In this document: one piece after another, positions 29,457 through 38,610 of the stretch
Layout: every line of letters starts with the position of its first letter
Position numbering within the stretch: the stretch's first letter is position 1
NCBI RefSeq assembly: GCF_000744185.1
Contig: NZ_JQLL01000001.1
Location: 682,001-746,000, forward strand
Direction of reading: 5' to 3'
Length of the DNA stretch: 64,000 nucleotides
Source: Carnobacterium funditum DSM 5970
Lineage (GTDB): Bacteria > Bacillota > Bacilli > Lactobacillales > Carnobacteriaceae
Position numbers and translations under genes: made by a program
The notes under the pieces: generated by a model
What the model was told of the DNA's origin: nothing
The model's input: only the letters and a program-made list of their open reading frames with translations
The model's database searches: none

Positions 29457-30500
29457 TTATTTTAATTGATTTAAATAGTCAATAGCATCTTGAAACTGTT
29501 TGACTGGAATAATTTTCATATCCGTGTCTATTTTTTTAGCAGCTTTTAAAGCTTCTTTATAGTTTGATTGTATCGATGGATATTTTTTTTTAACAACTGG
29601 ATTTATACCATCGTCCGGTGCAAAGAATATAGTCGCCCCTTCTTTACTAGCAGCTACAACTTTCTTATCTATACCACCAATTCGTCCTATTGTTCCATCA
29701 GTTGAAATTGTACCAGTGCCTGCAATTTCGTGGCCATTACGCAAGTCTTGTTCTGTCAATTGAGTATATATCTGAAGAGAAAACATAAAGCCGGCAGAAG
29801 GGCCTCCAATTTCATCTGATTTTATTGAAACAGGTATATCTGTCTCAATAGATGTATGATCCACCAAACTGATACCTAATCCTGGAAGCTTATTCTCTTC
29901 TATTTCCATTAATGGTGCAGAAATAGTTTTAATTTTACCATTGCGTTTGTAAGTAACCACTATTTCCTGCCCAATATTTTTATTTTTCACATAATCAATA
30001 AATTCAGTAGAGCTCTTAAATTTTTTTCCGTCTAAAGCCATTATAGTATCACCGACTAGTAGTTCCTCTGAAAAATTTGATTTTGGTAAAATGGACATAA
30101 CATAGATACCATTATAGATTAATTTGTAGGATTCTTTCGCAGTTTTATAAGCCACCTCAATAGCCGTATTGATTGAACTATCCATATAGTACTGTTGTAA
30201 GTTAGCATACTCTTCGCTTGATTTTGACATACCCAAATATTCTTTTTCAGTTACCCCCTCACGAAAAGGCAAGTATTTTGTAAAGTATATTAATGGCGTT
30301 GCTTTACGGATAGAGACAGTAGTCAACATAAAACTTCCCAAATTATCATCTGTTCTTTTATTGACTTTAATTAATTCAGATAAACGGACAGCTGAACCTG
30401 GAGCTTCAATATAGTAAGGAAGAGGTATGACTAGCCCCAAAATAATGATAAGAATAGGTACGAACCAAATAATAGACTTAGCATTTTTTATTTTTTTCAT
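29457..30500 (-). CDS. ylbL: PDZ and Lon-type serine protease, YlbL/SepM-like
   Basis: About 347 residues. One N-terminal membrane helix (about 12-30), a PDZ domain (about 125-200, LLVGDTIMALDGKKF) and a C-terminal Lon protease domain with catalytic Ser in EIGGPSAGFMFSL and Lys in GGIDKKVVAASKEGA. Relatives cleave secreted or membrane proteins outside the membrane; SepM in Streptococcus trims a competence peptide. That target is not shown here. I choose the ATG at 30500, nine bases after AAAGG, over the one at 30509 that touches it. It is followed by coaD-rsmD upstream in the operon order. Confidence 0.93.
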   Translation of the reverse strand: MKKIKNAKSIIWFVPILIIILGLVIPLPYYIEAPGSAVRLSELIKVNKRTDDNLGSFMLTTVSIRKATPLIYFTKYLPFREGVTEKEYLGMSKSSEEYANLQQYYMDSSINTAIEVAYKTAKESYKLIYNGIYVMSILPKSNFSEELLVGDTIMALDGKKFKSSTEFIDYVKNKNIGQEIVVTYKRNGKIKTISAPLMEIEENKLPGLGISLVDHTSIETDIPVSIKSDEIGGPSAGFMFSLQIYTQLTEQDLRNGHEIAGTGTISTDGTIGRIGGIDKKVVAASKEGATIFFAPDDGINPVVKKKYPSIQSNYKEALKAAKKIDTDMKIIPVKQFQDAIDYLNQLK

Positions 30501-30528
30501 TAGATTCATCCTTTACGTCGCAGTTGTT

Positions 30529-31038
30529 CTAAGATTTTTCATCCTCATACTCAAAAGCAGAATATTTCTTTTTAATCGCTATATTAACATCTGTTGGAAC
30601 TAAATTTGAAACATCTCCACCAAAAAATGCCACTTCTTTAATTAAACTTGAACTTAAAAATCGGTGCTGTTGGGATGCCATCAAAATAATCGTTTCAATT
30701 TCTGGATTCTGTGTTTTATTCATTGCTGCAATATTCATTTCGTACTCAAAATCTTCAGCATTACGCAATCCCCTAATTAATGTACTTGCTCCAACTTTTT
30801 TTGCTAAATCTACCGTTAATCCATTTGTGTGTTCAATTACAGAAACATTTTCCAAATGTCTAGTTGCTAATTGAATTAATTCTATTTTCTCATCTGCATC
30901 AAACAAATTTTTTTTTGATGTATTGGTTGCTACAGCTATAAAAAGGTAATCAGCTAATTTAGCAGAACGTTCGATTGTATCAATATGCCCATTTGTCAAT
31001 GGATCAAAACTTCCTGGAAAAAGTGCTTTCTTAATCAT
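30529..31038 (-). CDS. coaD: Phosphopantetheine adenylyltransferase
   Basis: About 169 residues. CoaD adds AMP to phosphopantetheine, the penultimate step to coenzyme A. The nucleotidyltransferase motif is FPGSFDPLTNGHIDTI, with the second conserved region RGLRNAEDFEYE and a C-terminal SSSLIKEVA. I choose the ATG at 31038, eight bases after GAAGGAG, giving Met-Ile-Lys-Lys-Ala-Leu-Phe. It overlaps the end of rsmD by 8 bp, so the two are coupled. Confidence 0.97.
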   Translation of the reverse strand: MIKKALFPGSFDPLTNGHIDTIERSAKLADYLFIAVATNTSKKNLFDADEKIELIQLATRHLENVSVIEHTNGLTVDLAKKVGASTLIRGLRNAEDFEYEMNIAAMNKTQNPEIETIILMASQQHRFLSSSLIKEVAFFGGDVSNLVPTDVNIAIKKKYSAFEYEDEKS

Positions 31039-31606
31039 TTTCAAGGTCTCCTTCACTGACAACTTCATATAACACTATTTTACTAGCTCCATAAACCGTC
31101 GACCTAAATTGTTTAGCTAATCCGATTTCATTTGGTAAATCAACTTTTCTTCCTACTTCACAAACAATTATTGCTCTATCAGCCAAAAGATTTAGAGCCA
31201 TAATCTTTTCGAGCTGTTTGACAATTTCTTGTTCAAAGTAGGGTGGATCTAGAAAGAGCATATCGAACAGGTTATTTTTAGCTGCTAACATTTCAATCCC
31301 TCGATTTGCATCACTTCGATAAACGTCAAATTTAGTTTTTTCTTTAGTCATTTCAATATTTTCTTTTATTATTTTAATTGCAGAAATATCTTTATCTATT
31401 AATACAGCATGCTCCATCCCTCTCGAAACGGCTTCAATAGATAAACCTCCACTACCTGCAAACAAATCTAAACACTTGCCACCATCAAAATATGGCCCAA
31501 TAATATTAAATATTGACTCTTTAACTTTATCAGATGTTGGTCTTGTATTCTCACCTGGAACAGATTTTAATTTTCTTCCGCCATAATTACCAGAAATAAC
31601 TCTCAT
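31031..31606 (-). CDS. rsmD: 16S rRNA (guanine(966)-N(2))-methyltransferase
   Basis: 191 residues. RsmD methylates guanine 966 in the 30S subunit using S-adenosylmethionine. The N-terminal GNYGGRKLKSVPG and RPTSDKVKESIFNII, the SAM motif LDLFAGSGGLSIEA, and the catalytic LDPPYFEQ are present. It overlaps coaD downstream. A terminator-like hairpin upstream separates it from ylbG. Confidence 0.96.
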   Translation of the reverse strand: MRVISGNYGGRKLKSVPGENTRPTSDKVKESIFNIIGPYFDGGKCLDLFAGSGGLSIEAVSRGMEHAVLIDKDISAIKIIKENIEMTKEKTKFDVYRSDANRGIEMLAAKNNLFDMLFLDPPYFEQEIVKQLEKIMALNLLADRAIIVCEVGRKVDLPNEIGLAKQFRSTVYGASKIVLYEVVSEGDLEND

Positions 31607-31640
31607 TAAAGCACCAATCTTTCTTTACTATTTTATCTTT

Positions 31641-31676
31641 TAAAAAAGAGATTGGAACAAAAATCCCAACCTCTTT
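31641..31676 (-). terminator. Terminator between ylbG and rsmD
   Basis: On the minus strand AAAGAGGTTGG pairs with CCAATCTCTTT (one G-U pair), followed by a run of T residues. Confidence 0.8.
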
Positions 31677-31769
31677 AGCATGTCTGAATATTTATTCTAA
31701 AATGTATTTCAACCTAAAAATTTAGCACTGGCAAACAAAGAGCGCGATAACTTCTATAGACCTTAGTCG

Positions 31770-32126
31770 CTACTGATAAGGTAGATGAGATTCAACTTTT
31801 TTTTTTAAGTGTTTATCATCTTCTATAAATAGCTTATCAAATTCTTCTACTTCTTTAACTTCTTTTCTAGGAGTCACATTTTTGAGAACTTCTTTAAAAT
31901 CCATACTTATTAATGGCCTATACGATTGTTCTACTTGTCGAACAAAATGCAACTCTTTCAGTTTACGAATAGTGGGTTCTAAATCTGTGCGGTTTACGTA
32001 AATAACAACATACTTCATCCGCTTCGACACATAGTGAATCAAGCCAAATCTTTTGAGTGTCTTCATATGTCTTAAGCTATAAACCCAAACTACAATACCT
32101 TGTCTTTCGTTTAATATGAGTTCCAA
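31770..32126 (-). CDS. ylbG: UPF0298 family protein YlbG
   Basis: 118 residues. It matches the small YlbG (UPF0298) family of Firmicutes, with GIVVWVYSLRHMKTLKRFG near the start, RMKYVVIYVN and VEQSYRPLISMDF. In Bacillus it lies in the same ylb cluster near rsmD and coaD. The biochemical role is not established. A Lys/Glu-rich C-terminal tail follows the conserved part. Confidence 0.9.
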   Translation of the reverse strand: MELILNERQGIVVWVYSLRHMKTLKRFGLIHYVSKRMKYVVIYVNRTDLEPTIRKLKELHFVRQVEQSYRPLISMDFKEVLKNVTPRKEVKEVEEFDKLFIEDDKHLKKKVESHLPYQ

Positions 32127-32142
32127 TTAAAGGTCTCCTTTC

Positions 32143-33366
32143 TTACTTTATATTTGCTCCTGTTTTTTTCGTATGTTCTACTTCTGTATCTAATATTAAC
32201 ATTACTTCTTCGTTACGAAAAGCAAATCCAAACCTTTTCATCAAAGGATCAGTTAGAATCGTTCGCTGATTCTCTAAACTAAACCAATACGTTATTAACC
32301 ATGTTGGATCAGTAAATTTATTGGAGTAAACAACACGAGTATCGGCTAAACTAATTTTATTCATTTCCAAATAATCATGGATTTGTTTACTCGTTAAGGG
32401 TGTATGTTCGAAACCTTCTTCATCCTCATGTTCAGCTAGCCCCTTTTGAATAGACTCATTTTTATTTGACGTATCTATTTTTATTGAACTTTCAGTTTGA
32501 AAACTATTTCCCCCATTTTTTTCTTCACTTGATTGTTCAGAAACAGATTTACTTTGATTGATAAAAATATCATCGGCCATTGAAGAGAGTTGTTTGCTAT
32601 AAGTTAATTCAGATAACCCATATCGTTGTCTTAACATATTAATCGTCATTTCTACTTCTTGCACATTTCCATCATATCTATTTTCTAAATCTGTTTTTGG
32701 TGTTTTCTTTGTAATCACTTCATTCTCAGGAATTACTTCATAAATATCAGATTGCAACAATGTCGGTTCGTCTACATAGCGAATGGCATTAATTTTATTG
32801 GTTTCTCGATCAACCATTAAAATTGCGAAAATATTTTTTTCAAAAATAACTAATGGATGATAATTCAAATCATTTTCTGACAACTCAATAATGTAATTAG
32901 TCTTCTTATAATCAAAAGAAAAAGTAGGATATAAAGTAGCTAATTGATAAACTTCTGTTATATCCATACCAACTTTAAATGGTAAAACATCGAGTGTTGA
33001 TCCTAAAACAAAAATAGATGTTATCGTATCTTCTTCGGATACTGCTACTTGATAATAATCATTTTCGTTGTCTCCATAAATCCACCACTCATCTCCAAAT
33101 ATATTGGATTCAATACGTAACGGCTCACCAAATTTTTTTTTAAATGTATCAATTGGTTCTCCCATATAGTGACCCATTCCTGTAAGAGGAAAAGTCTCTT
33201 GTTTAACAGCAGGAATCGGACCAATTTGAGTCTCTTTTTTTAATTCCGTTGTGTTTTTCTTTTGAGTAATAATTCCAGAAGGACTATCAGAAATAATTTG
33301 AGGAATAAAATAGATCAAAATCATTAAAACTAAAAAAATTGGGATTGTTCTCAAAATAGTTTTCAT
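32143..33366 (-). CDS. Membrane-anchored CAP-domain protein, YlbC-like
   Basis: 407 residues. One N-terminal membrane segment (about 7-26). The first half has two copies of a CAP-associated module (Gly-x-Pro-Ile-Asp-x-Phe-Lys-Lys-Lys-Phe-Gly-Glu-Pro and Val-Gly-Met-Asp-Ile-Thr-Glu-Val-Tyr). The second half has a divergent SCP/CAP domain (LRQRYGLSELTYSKQLSSMADD, then EDEEGFEHTPL) split by a Ser/Glu-rich insert. CAP-domain proteins are usually extracellular; no activity is known for this group. It lies 16 bases from ylbG on the same strand. Confidence 0.85.
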   Translation of the reverse strand: MKTILRTIPIFLVLMILIYFIPQIISDSPSGIITQKKNTTELKKETQIGPIPAVKQETFPLTGMGHYMGEPIDTFKKKFGEPLRIESNIFGDEWWIYGDNENDYYQVAVSEEDTITSIFVLGSTLDVLPFKVGMDITEVYQLATLYPTFSFDYKKTNYIIELSENDLNYHPLVIFEKNIFAILMVDRETNKINAIRYVDEPTLLQSDIYEVIPENEVITKKTPKTDLENRYDGNVQEVEMTINMLRQRYGLSELTYSKQLSSMADDIFINQSKSVSEQSSEEKNGGNSFQTESSIKIDTSNKNESIQKGLAEHEDEEGFEHTPLTSKQIHDYLEMNKISLADTRVVYSNKFTDPTWLITYWFSLENQRTILTDPLMKRFGFAFRNEEVMLILDTEVEHTKKTGANIK

Positions 33367-33392
33367 GTTTTACGATACTCCTCACCTACTTT

Positions 33393-36300
33393 TTATTTGG
33401 CAATCATTTCAATTAATAAATCGCCTGTTTCAATGAGATTGTCCGCTTCTATATAAATTTGATCAATTACACCGTCAAAAGCAGCTTTAATCGTTGTTTC
33501 CATTTTCATTGCTTCAGTAATGACGATTGGATTTCCTTGACTAACACGGTCCCCTTTCGAAACTAGAACTTCTATAATTGAACCGGGCATTGTAGCGCCG
33601 ACATGCTCTTTATTAGTTGGTTCAGCTTTTTTTCGAATAATTTTAGTACTTGTAATACTTCTATCTTTCACTATGACTTCTCTACCTTGACCATTTAAAT
33701 CAAAATACATCGTACGATTACCTTCAGAATTAGGTTCACCAATCTGATTCAGTTTTATAATCAATGTTTTTCCTTTTTCAATCTGTACTTCAATTGATTC
33801 TCCAGTCCGCATCCCATGAAAGAATGTTGCTGTATCTAAAACAGTCACATCACCAAATTGTTCATAATTTTTTTGATAATCTAAGAACACTTCTGGGTAC
33901 ATAATATAACTTAATACATCCTCATTAGAAGGCTGCCTATCGATTAGTCTAGCTAGTTGTTCTTTTATTTGAATAAGATCAATTGGCTTGGCTAAAACTC
34001 CTGGTCGAACAGTAATAGGTTGGTTGTTCTTCAAAATAATTTTTTGTAACTTTTCTGGAAATCCACCCACAGGTTGGCCTAAATCCCCCGCAAAAAAGCT
34101 TATTACCGACTTTGGAAAATCAATTGATTGTCCTTGACTGTAGATGTCTTCTTCTGTCAAATTATTCTGCACCATAAACAAAGCCATATCTCCAACAACT
34201 TTTGAAGATGGAGTTACTTTAATAATATCACCAAACATTCGGTTGACTATTGCGTACATTTTTTTAATGTCATCCCATTTATCTTCTAGTCCGACAGCTT
34301 TCGCTTGTTGCTTAAGGTTAGAATATTGGCCACCTGGCATTTCGTGTTGATAGACTTCTGTTTGAGGTGCGCTAACTCCATCTTCAAAATCACTATAACG
34401 GGTCCTTACATCTTCCCAATAATGATTAATTTGTTGTGTATTCTCAATATTAATAGATGGAACACGTTGGGTTCCTAATAAAGCATAGTAGAGACTACTC
34501 ATACTAGGTTGACTAGTAGCACCACTCATTGCACTCATCGCTACATCAACAATATCTACCCCTGCTTTAACAGCTAAAGCATAAGTGAAAATACCATTTC
34601 CACTCGTATCATGAGTATGCAAATGAATCGGAACATGAACGGTTGCTTTTAGCTCACTGATTAAACGATAAGCCGCTTCTGGTTTTAATATCCCTGCCAT
34701 ATCTTTAATAGCTATAATATGTGCTCCCTGGTTCTCTAGTTCCTTAGCCATATCTTTATAGTAATCAATCGTGTATTTAGTTCTTAGAGGGTCATTAATG
34801 TCACCTGAATAACAAATAGCTGCTTCAGCTATCTTACCTGTATCTCTGACAACTTGAATACTTTTCTCCATTTGAGGAATCCAATTTAAACTATCAAAGA
34901 TACGAAAAACATCCACTCCGCTTTTGGCTGCTTGTTGAATAAATGATTCAATTACGTTATCAGGATAGTTTTGATATCCTACTGCATTAGAACCTCTAAA
35001 CAACATTTGAAGGAGAGTATTTGGCATTTCTTTCCTTAACTTCTTTAAACGTTCCCATGGATCTTCATTTAAGAATCGATAAGCAACATCGAAAGTGGCT
35101 CCTCCCCATACTTCCGAAGAAAACAATTGCGGGATGGCTTTTTCTGTTTCTGCAGCAATATTCAAAAAATCTTGTGTGCGCACGCGAGTTGCCAGTAAAC
35201 TTTGATGAGCATCTCTAAATGTTGTATCCGTCAATAAAACTTCTTTTGTATTTTTCACCCAACTTACTACAGCATCTGCACCTTTTTGATCCAAAATACT
35301 TTTTGCACTGATAGAATGGTCATTTAATAGGATTAGTTTCTTAGGTTTTCTAGCCGGCTCATAAAATTTCTTTGGAGCATGTTCGATGCCTGGAAAACCA
35401 TTTACCGTAATATTGCTAATGTATTTCATCGTTTTATTCCCTCTATCACGAACTTTTGAGAATTTAAAAAGTTCAGGAGTAGAATCAATAAATGTTGTTT
35501 TAGCTTCTCCCGAAAGAAAAACAGGATGTGAAATAACATTTTCCATAAATGGAATATTCGTTTTTACACCACGAATACGAAATTCTCTCAAAGATCGTGT
35601 CATTTTTTGCGCCGCTAATTCAAACGTAGAAGCATGCGTACATACTTTAACCAGTAATGAATCAAAAAAAGGAGAAACCACGCTGCCTTGAAATCCATTA
35701 CCCGCATCTAAGCGTATCCCAAACCCACCTGGAGAACGGTAGGTATCAATTTTACCCGTATCAGGTAAAAAGTCATTAAGCGGATCTTCAGTTGTTATTC
35801 GACACTGAATAGCCGCACCCATTAAAGGTATATGATCTTGAAATGGAATATTAATTTCTTTGTGGAGATCTTTTCCTTGCGCAATTAAAATTTGAGATTG
35901 AACAATATCAATGCCTGTAATTAATTCTGTAATGGTATGCTCTACTTGTACACGTGGATTAACCTCAATAAAATAAAATTCGTTGTCTTCAAGTAAAAAT
36001 TCTACCGTTCCTGCATTTACGTAGCCTACGTGTTCCATCAATTGAACAGCAGATTGACACATTTTGAGACGCAATTCATCCGGTATAGAAACACAGGGTG
36101 CAACTTCTACAACTTTTTGGTGTCGGCGTTGTACAGAACAATCACGTTCGTATAAATGAACGATATTCCCATGAACGTCTCCCAATATTTGGACTTCAAT
36201 ATGCTTAGGATCTTGAATATAACGTTCTACGTAAATCTCATCATTTCCAAATGCGGCTTTTGCCTCACTACGAGCTCTTTCAAAACTATCTTTTACATCT

Positions 36301-36827
36301 TCGGCTGAATAGGCCACACGCATTCCTCTTCCACCGCCGCCTAATGCTGCTTTTATCATGATGGGATAGCCAAATTTTTCTCCAAAAGACCTTACTTCTT
36401 CAACATTCAAGACTGGGCCTTGAGAACCTGGTATAGATTTTATTCCCGCTGCAATGGCTGCTTCTTTCGCTTTTAGTTTATCCCCAAAAATATCTAAATG
36501 ATGTAACTTAGGACCAATAAAAATAATACCTTCTTCTTTACAACGTCTAGCAAAATCCGAATTTTCTGATAAAAAACCATATCCTGGGTGTATCGCATCT
36601 GCATTCGAATCTTTTGCAATACGAATCATATCTTCTATATCTAAATAAGCTTCTATCGGTTTTTTTCCATCTCCTACTAAATAAGCTTCATCCGCTTTAA
36701 AACGATGAACAGAACCTTCATCTTCTTGTGAATAAACGGCAACTGTTCCAATATGAAGTTCTGTTAACGCACGAAATATTCGAATGGCTATTTCTCCTCT
36801 ATTAGCTACTAATACTTTTTTCATCAT
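33393..36827 (-). CDS. pyc: Pyruvate carboxylase
   Basis: 1144 residues, the usual full-length single-chain form. It carboxylates pyruvate to oxaloacetate using bicarbonate and ATP. The biotin carboxylase domain (1 to about 450) has VANRGEIAIRIFRAL, ALGGGGRGMRV and EVNPRVQVEHT. The carboxyltransferase barrel (about 530-800) has TDTTFRDAHQSLLATR and HLHTHDTSGNG. The C-terminal biotinyl domain carries the biotin Lys in TEAMKMETT. It feeds aspartate for asd/dapA nearby. The first of two ATGs has AGGAGTGAA upstream. Its place next to ftsW is shared with Bacillus. Confidence 0.98.
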   Translation of the reverse strand: MMKKVLVANRGEIAIRIFRALTELHIGTVAVYSQEDEGSVHRFKADEAYLVGDGKKPIEAYLDIEDMIRIAKDSNADAIHPGYGFLSENSDFARRCKEEGIIFIGPKLHHLDIFGDKLKAKEAAIAAGIKSIPGSQGPVLNVEEVRSFGEKFGYPIMIKAALGGGGRGMRVAYSAEDVKDSFERARSEAKAAFGNDEIYVERYIQDPKHIEVQILGDVHGNIVHLYERDCSVQRRHQKVVEVAPCVSIPDELRLKMCQSAVQLMEHVGYVNAGTVEFLLEDNEFYFIEVNPRVQVEHTITELITGIDIVQSQILIAQGKDLHKEINIPFQDHIPLMGAAIQCRITTEDPLNDFLPDTGKIDTYRSPGGFGIRLDAGNGFQGSVVSPFFDSLLVKVCTHASTFELAAQKMTRSLREFRIRGVKTNIPFMENVISHPVFLSGEAKTTFIDSTPELFKFSKVRDRGNKTMKYISNITVNGFPGIEHAPKKFYEPARKPKKLILLNDHSISAKSILDQKGADAVVSWVKNTKEVLLTDTTFRDAHQSLLATRVRTQDFLNIAAETEKAIPQLFSSEVWGGATFDVAYRFLNEDPWERLKKLRKEMPNTLLQMLFRGSNAVGYQNYPDNVIESFIQQAAKSGVDVFRIFDSLNWIPQMEKSIQVVRDTGKIAEAAICYSGDINDPLRTKYTIDYYKDMAKELENQGAHIIAIKDMAGILKPEAAYRLISELKATVHVPIHLHTHDTSGNGIFTYALAVKAGVDIVDVAMSAMSGATSQPSMSSLYYALLGTQRVPSINIENTQQINHYWEDVRTRYSDFEDGVSAPQTEVYQHEMPGGQYSNLKQQAKAVGLEDKWDDIKKMYAIVNRMFGDIIKVTPSSKVVGDMALFMVQNNLTEEDIYSQGQSIDFPKSVISFFAGDLGQPVGGFPEKLQKIILKNNQPITVRPGVLAKPIDLIQIKEQLARLIDRQPSNEDVLSYIMYPEVFLDYQKNYEQFGDVTVLDTATFFHGMRTGESIEVQIEKGKTLIIKLNQIGEPNSEGNRTMYFDLNGQGREVIVKDRSITSTKIIRKKAEPTNKEHVGATMPGSIIEVLVSKGDRVSQGNPIVITEAMKMETTIKAAFDGVIDQIYIEADNLIETGDLLIEMIAK

Positions 36828-36883
36828 TTCACTCCTAAGTCACTCAATTATTTAATTCATATTATCAAACTACATTCTATTTT

Positions 36884-36912
36884 AAAAAAAGACTTCTTTT
36901 AAATAGAAGTCC
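36884..36912 (-). terminator. Terminator after ftsW
   Basis: On the minus strand GACTTC and GAAGTC arms flank a TATTTAAAA-like loop and are followed by seven T residues, about 36 bases after the ftsW stop. Confidence 0.85.
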
Positions 36913-36947
36913 CTTTTTACTTGCAGTCTTTCTTTTCATAAATATCA

Positions 36948-38105
36948 TTAACTATTATTTCCAAGTTCTTGTTTTTTATTCATTGCACTAACATTCAAGA
37001 CTAATCCTATTGAAATGGTTAACACTAGTGTGCTAGAACCCCCGTAACTAATAAAAGGGAATGTTACCCCCGTAATAGGCATGAGTCCTAGAACACCACC
37101 TAAATTGATTGAACCTTGAATTAGGAACATTGTAGCAATTCCAATACAAAGCAATGATCCAAAAGGATCTTTCGTCCGAATAGCAATCAAATAAATTCTC
37201 AAAATCAAAAAAACAAAAAGGCTTAAAACAACTATTACACCTAGCAGTCCTAACTCTTCTCCCAAAATGGAGACAATAAAGTCAGTATAGGGTTCCGGCA
37301 AATAGCCTGTTTTTTGAACACTTTGTCCAATCCCTACTCCAAAAACACCACCTCTGCTAAGAGCGTAGTATGAATTAACTAATTGAAGCCCCGCACTTTC
37401 AGAAACTTTAAATGGATCCCAAAAAGCTAAAAACCGATCGTATTGATACGGTTGCAGAAAAGGCAACTTTGTCCCAAAAATTCTTACCAACTCAACCACA
37501 CCAAAAATGATTGCAATACCTAGTGCTCCCATCGTGATACCCAGTTTAGTAGACACTCCGCTAGCAAATATCATAATAATACCAATGAATAAAATGATTG
37601 CTGCTCCTCCTATATCTGGTTGAATAGCAATTAACAAAAGAATGACTGCAAATAAAAATGCAGGTTGTTTCATCGAAGACCAAAAATCACGAATAATTTG
37701 TTGTTGCCTGCGAGAAAATATATAAGCAAAATACCAAATAACCGATATTTTTGCAAATTCAGCTGGTTGTACTCCTACTGGCCCAATATCAAGCCAGCCT
37801 TTTGCTCCGTTGATTTCTTTCCCAAAAACAAGAAGATAAGCTAGCAGCAATACTGTAAATATAATCGTGTACTTAATTAGTTTTTTATATTTTAAATGGC
37901 TATATTTAATTGAAAAGATAAACATACTAATAAAAAGACCTATACATACAAATACAGCCTGTCTTAAAAAATAATATTCCGGATTTTTATCTTGACCAAT
38001 TGCAACGTAACTGCTCGAACTATAAACCATTAAAGTACCGAATATAGACAAAATAACATACGGGATAAAAATATATTGATCTAAATGTTTCAACTTTTTC
38101 ATCAT
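36948..38105 (-). CDS. ftsW: Cell-division lipid II polymerase FtsW
   Basis: 385 residues with about ten membrane segments, a SEDS protein. The N-terminal HLDQYIFIPYVILSIFGTLMVYSSSS, the conserved GWLDIGPVGVQPAEFAKI, QPYQYDRFLAFWDPF and the C-terminal MPITGVTFPFISYGGSS define the FtsW/RodA group. The neighbours pyc and ylaN match the ftsW locus of Bacillus rather than that of rodA. It polymerises peptidoglycan at the septum. No good ribosome binding site precedes the first ATG; the second Met is equally possible. Confidence 0.95.
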   Translation of the reverse strand: MMKKLKHLDQYIFIPYVILSIFGTLMVYSSSSYVAIGQDKNPEYYFLRQAVFVCIGLFISMFIFSIKYSHLKYKKLIKYTIIFTVLLLAYLLVFGKEINGAKGWLDIGPVGVQPAEFAKISVIWYFAYIFSRRQQQIIRDFWSSMKQPAFLFAVILLLIAIQPDIGGAAIILFIGIIMIFASGVSTKLGITMGALGIAIIFGVVELVRIFGTKLPFLQPYQYDRFLAFWDPFKVSESAGLQLVNSYYALSRGGVFGVGIGQSVQKTGYLPEPYTDFIVSILGEELGLLGVIVVLSLFVFLILRIYLIAIRTKDPFGSLLCIGIATMFLIQGSINLGGVLGLMPITGVTFPFISYGGSSTLVLTISIGLVLNVSAMNKKQELGNNS

Positions 38106-38148
38106 ACTATCGGCTTAAAAGAAGCCTTTGGCCCCCTTTATTATTCTA

Positions 38149-38427
38149 CTATTTTTTTTCATTATAAGCTTTCGCGTACAAATCGTTTAATTTTTTTTCT
38201 AAATCGCTTAAAATACGGTCACCTTCAGTTGAGTTAATGACTCCAATTTTTTTTGCAAAAGAAATTTCTTTTGATAGTCCAAACATTTGAGTATCAACAA
38301 TTTCATTAAAAGCAGGGCATTCAGTTAGACACAACTGATTTTTTTGATTATCAATAAGTTGAAAGATTTTTGTAGCATCATCTAACAAGACATCTAAAGC
38401 CTCTTTTTTCTGAATATTATTCAGCAT
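38149..38427 (-). CDS. ylaN: YlaN family protein
   Basis: 92 residues. It matches the YlaN (UPF0358) family of small helical Firmicute proteins: Ala-Leu-Asp-Val-Leu-x-Asp-Asp-Ala-x-Lys-Ile at the start, CPAFNEIVDTQMFGLSKEISFA in the middle and ILSDLEKKLNDLYAKAY at the end. YlaN is linked to iron homeostasis and is essential in some conditions in Bacillus; the role here is inferred. The ATG has a GGAGGAAGA site. It lies between typA and ftsW as in relatives. Confidence 0.92.
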   Translation of the reverse strand: MLNNIQKKEALDVLLDDATKIFQLIDNQKNQLCLTECPAFNEIVDTQMFGLSKEISFAKKIGVINSTEGDRILSDLEKKLNDLYAKAYNEKK

Positions 38428-38564
38428 AAATCTTCCTCCTTTAGTATAACATTTTCATTATATCAACAATATGCTCATCCAACAATACGAAAGCATAGGT
38501 ATTCTAATAAAACTAAATCCACAAGTCGTCATTATCTCTTCCTACTATTAAAAAAAGAAAAAAG

Positions 38565-38602
38565 ACTACCTAATGATTCAATCTCATCGGGTAGTCTTTT
38601 TC
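38565..38602 (-). terminator. Terminator of typA
   Basis: AAAAAGACTACC pairs with GGGTAGTCTTTTT, followed on the minus strand by a T-rich run; it lies 8 bases after the typA stop. Confidence 0.9.
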
Positions 38603-38610
38603 AAATAAGT

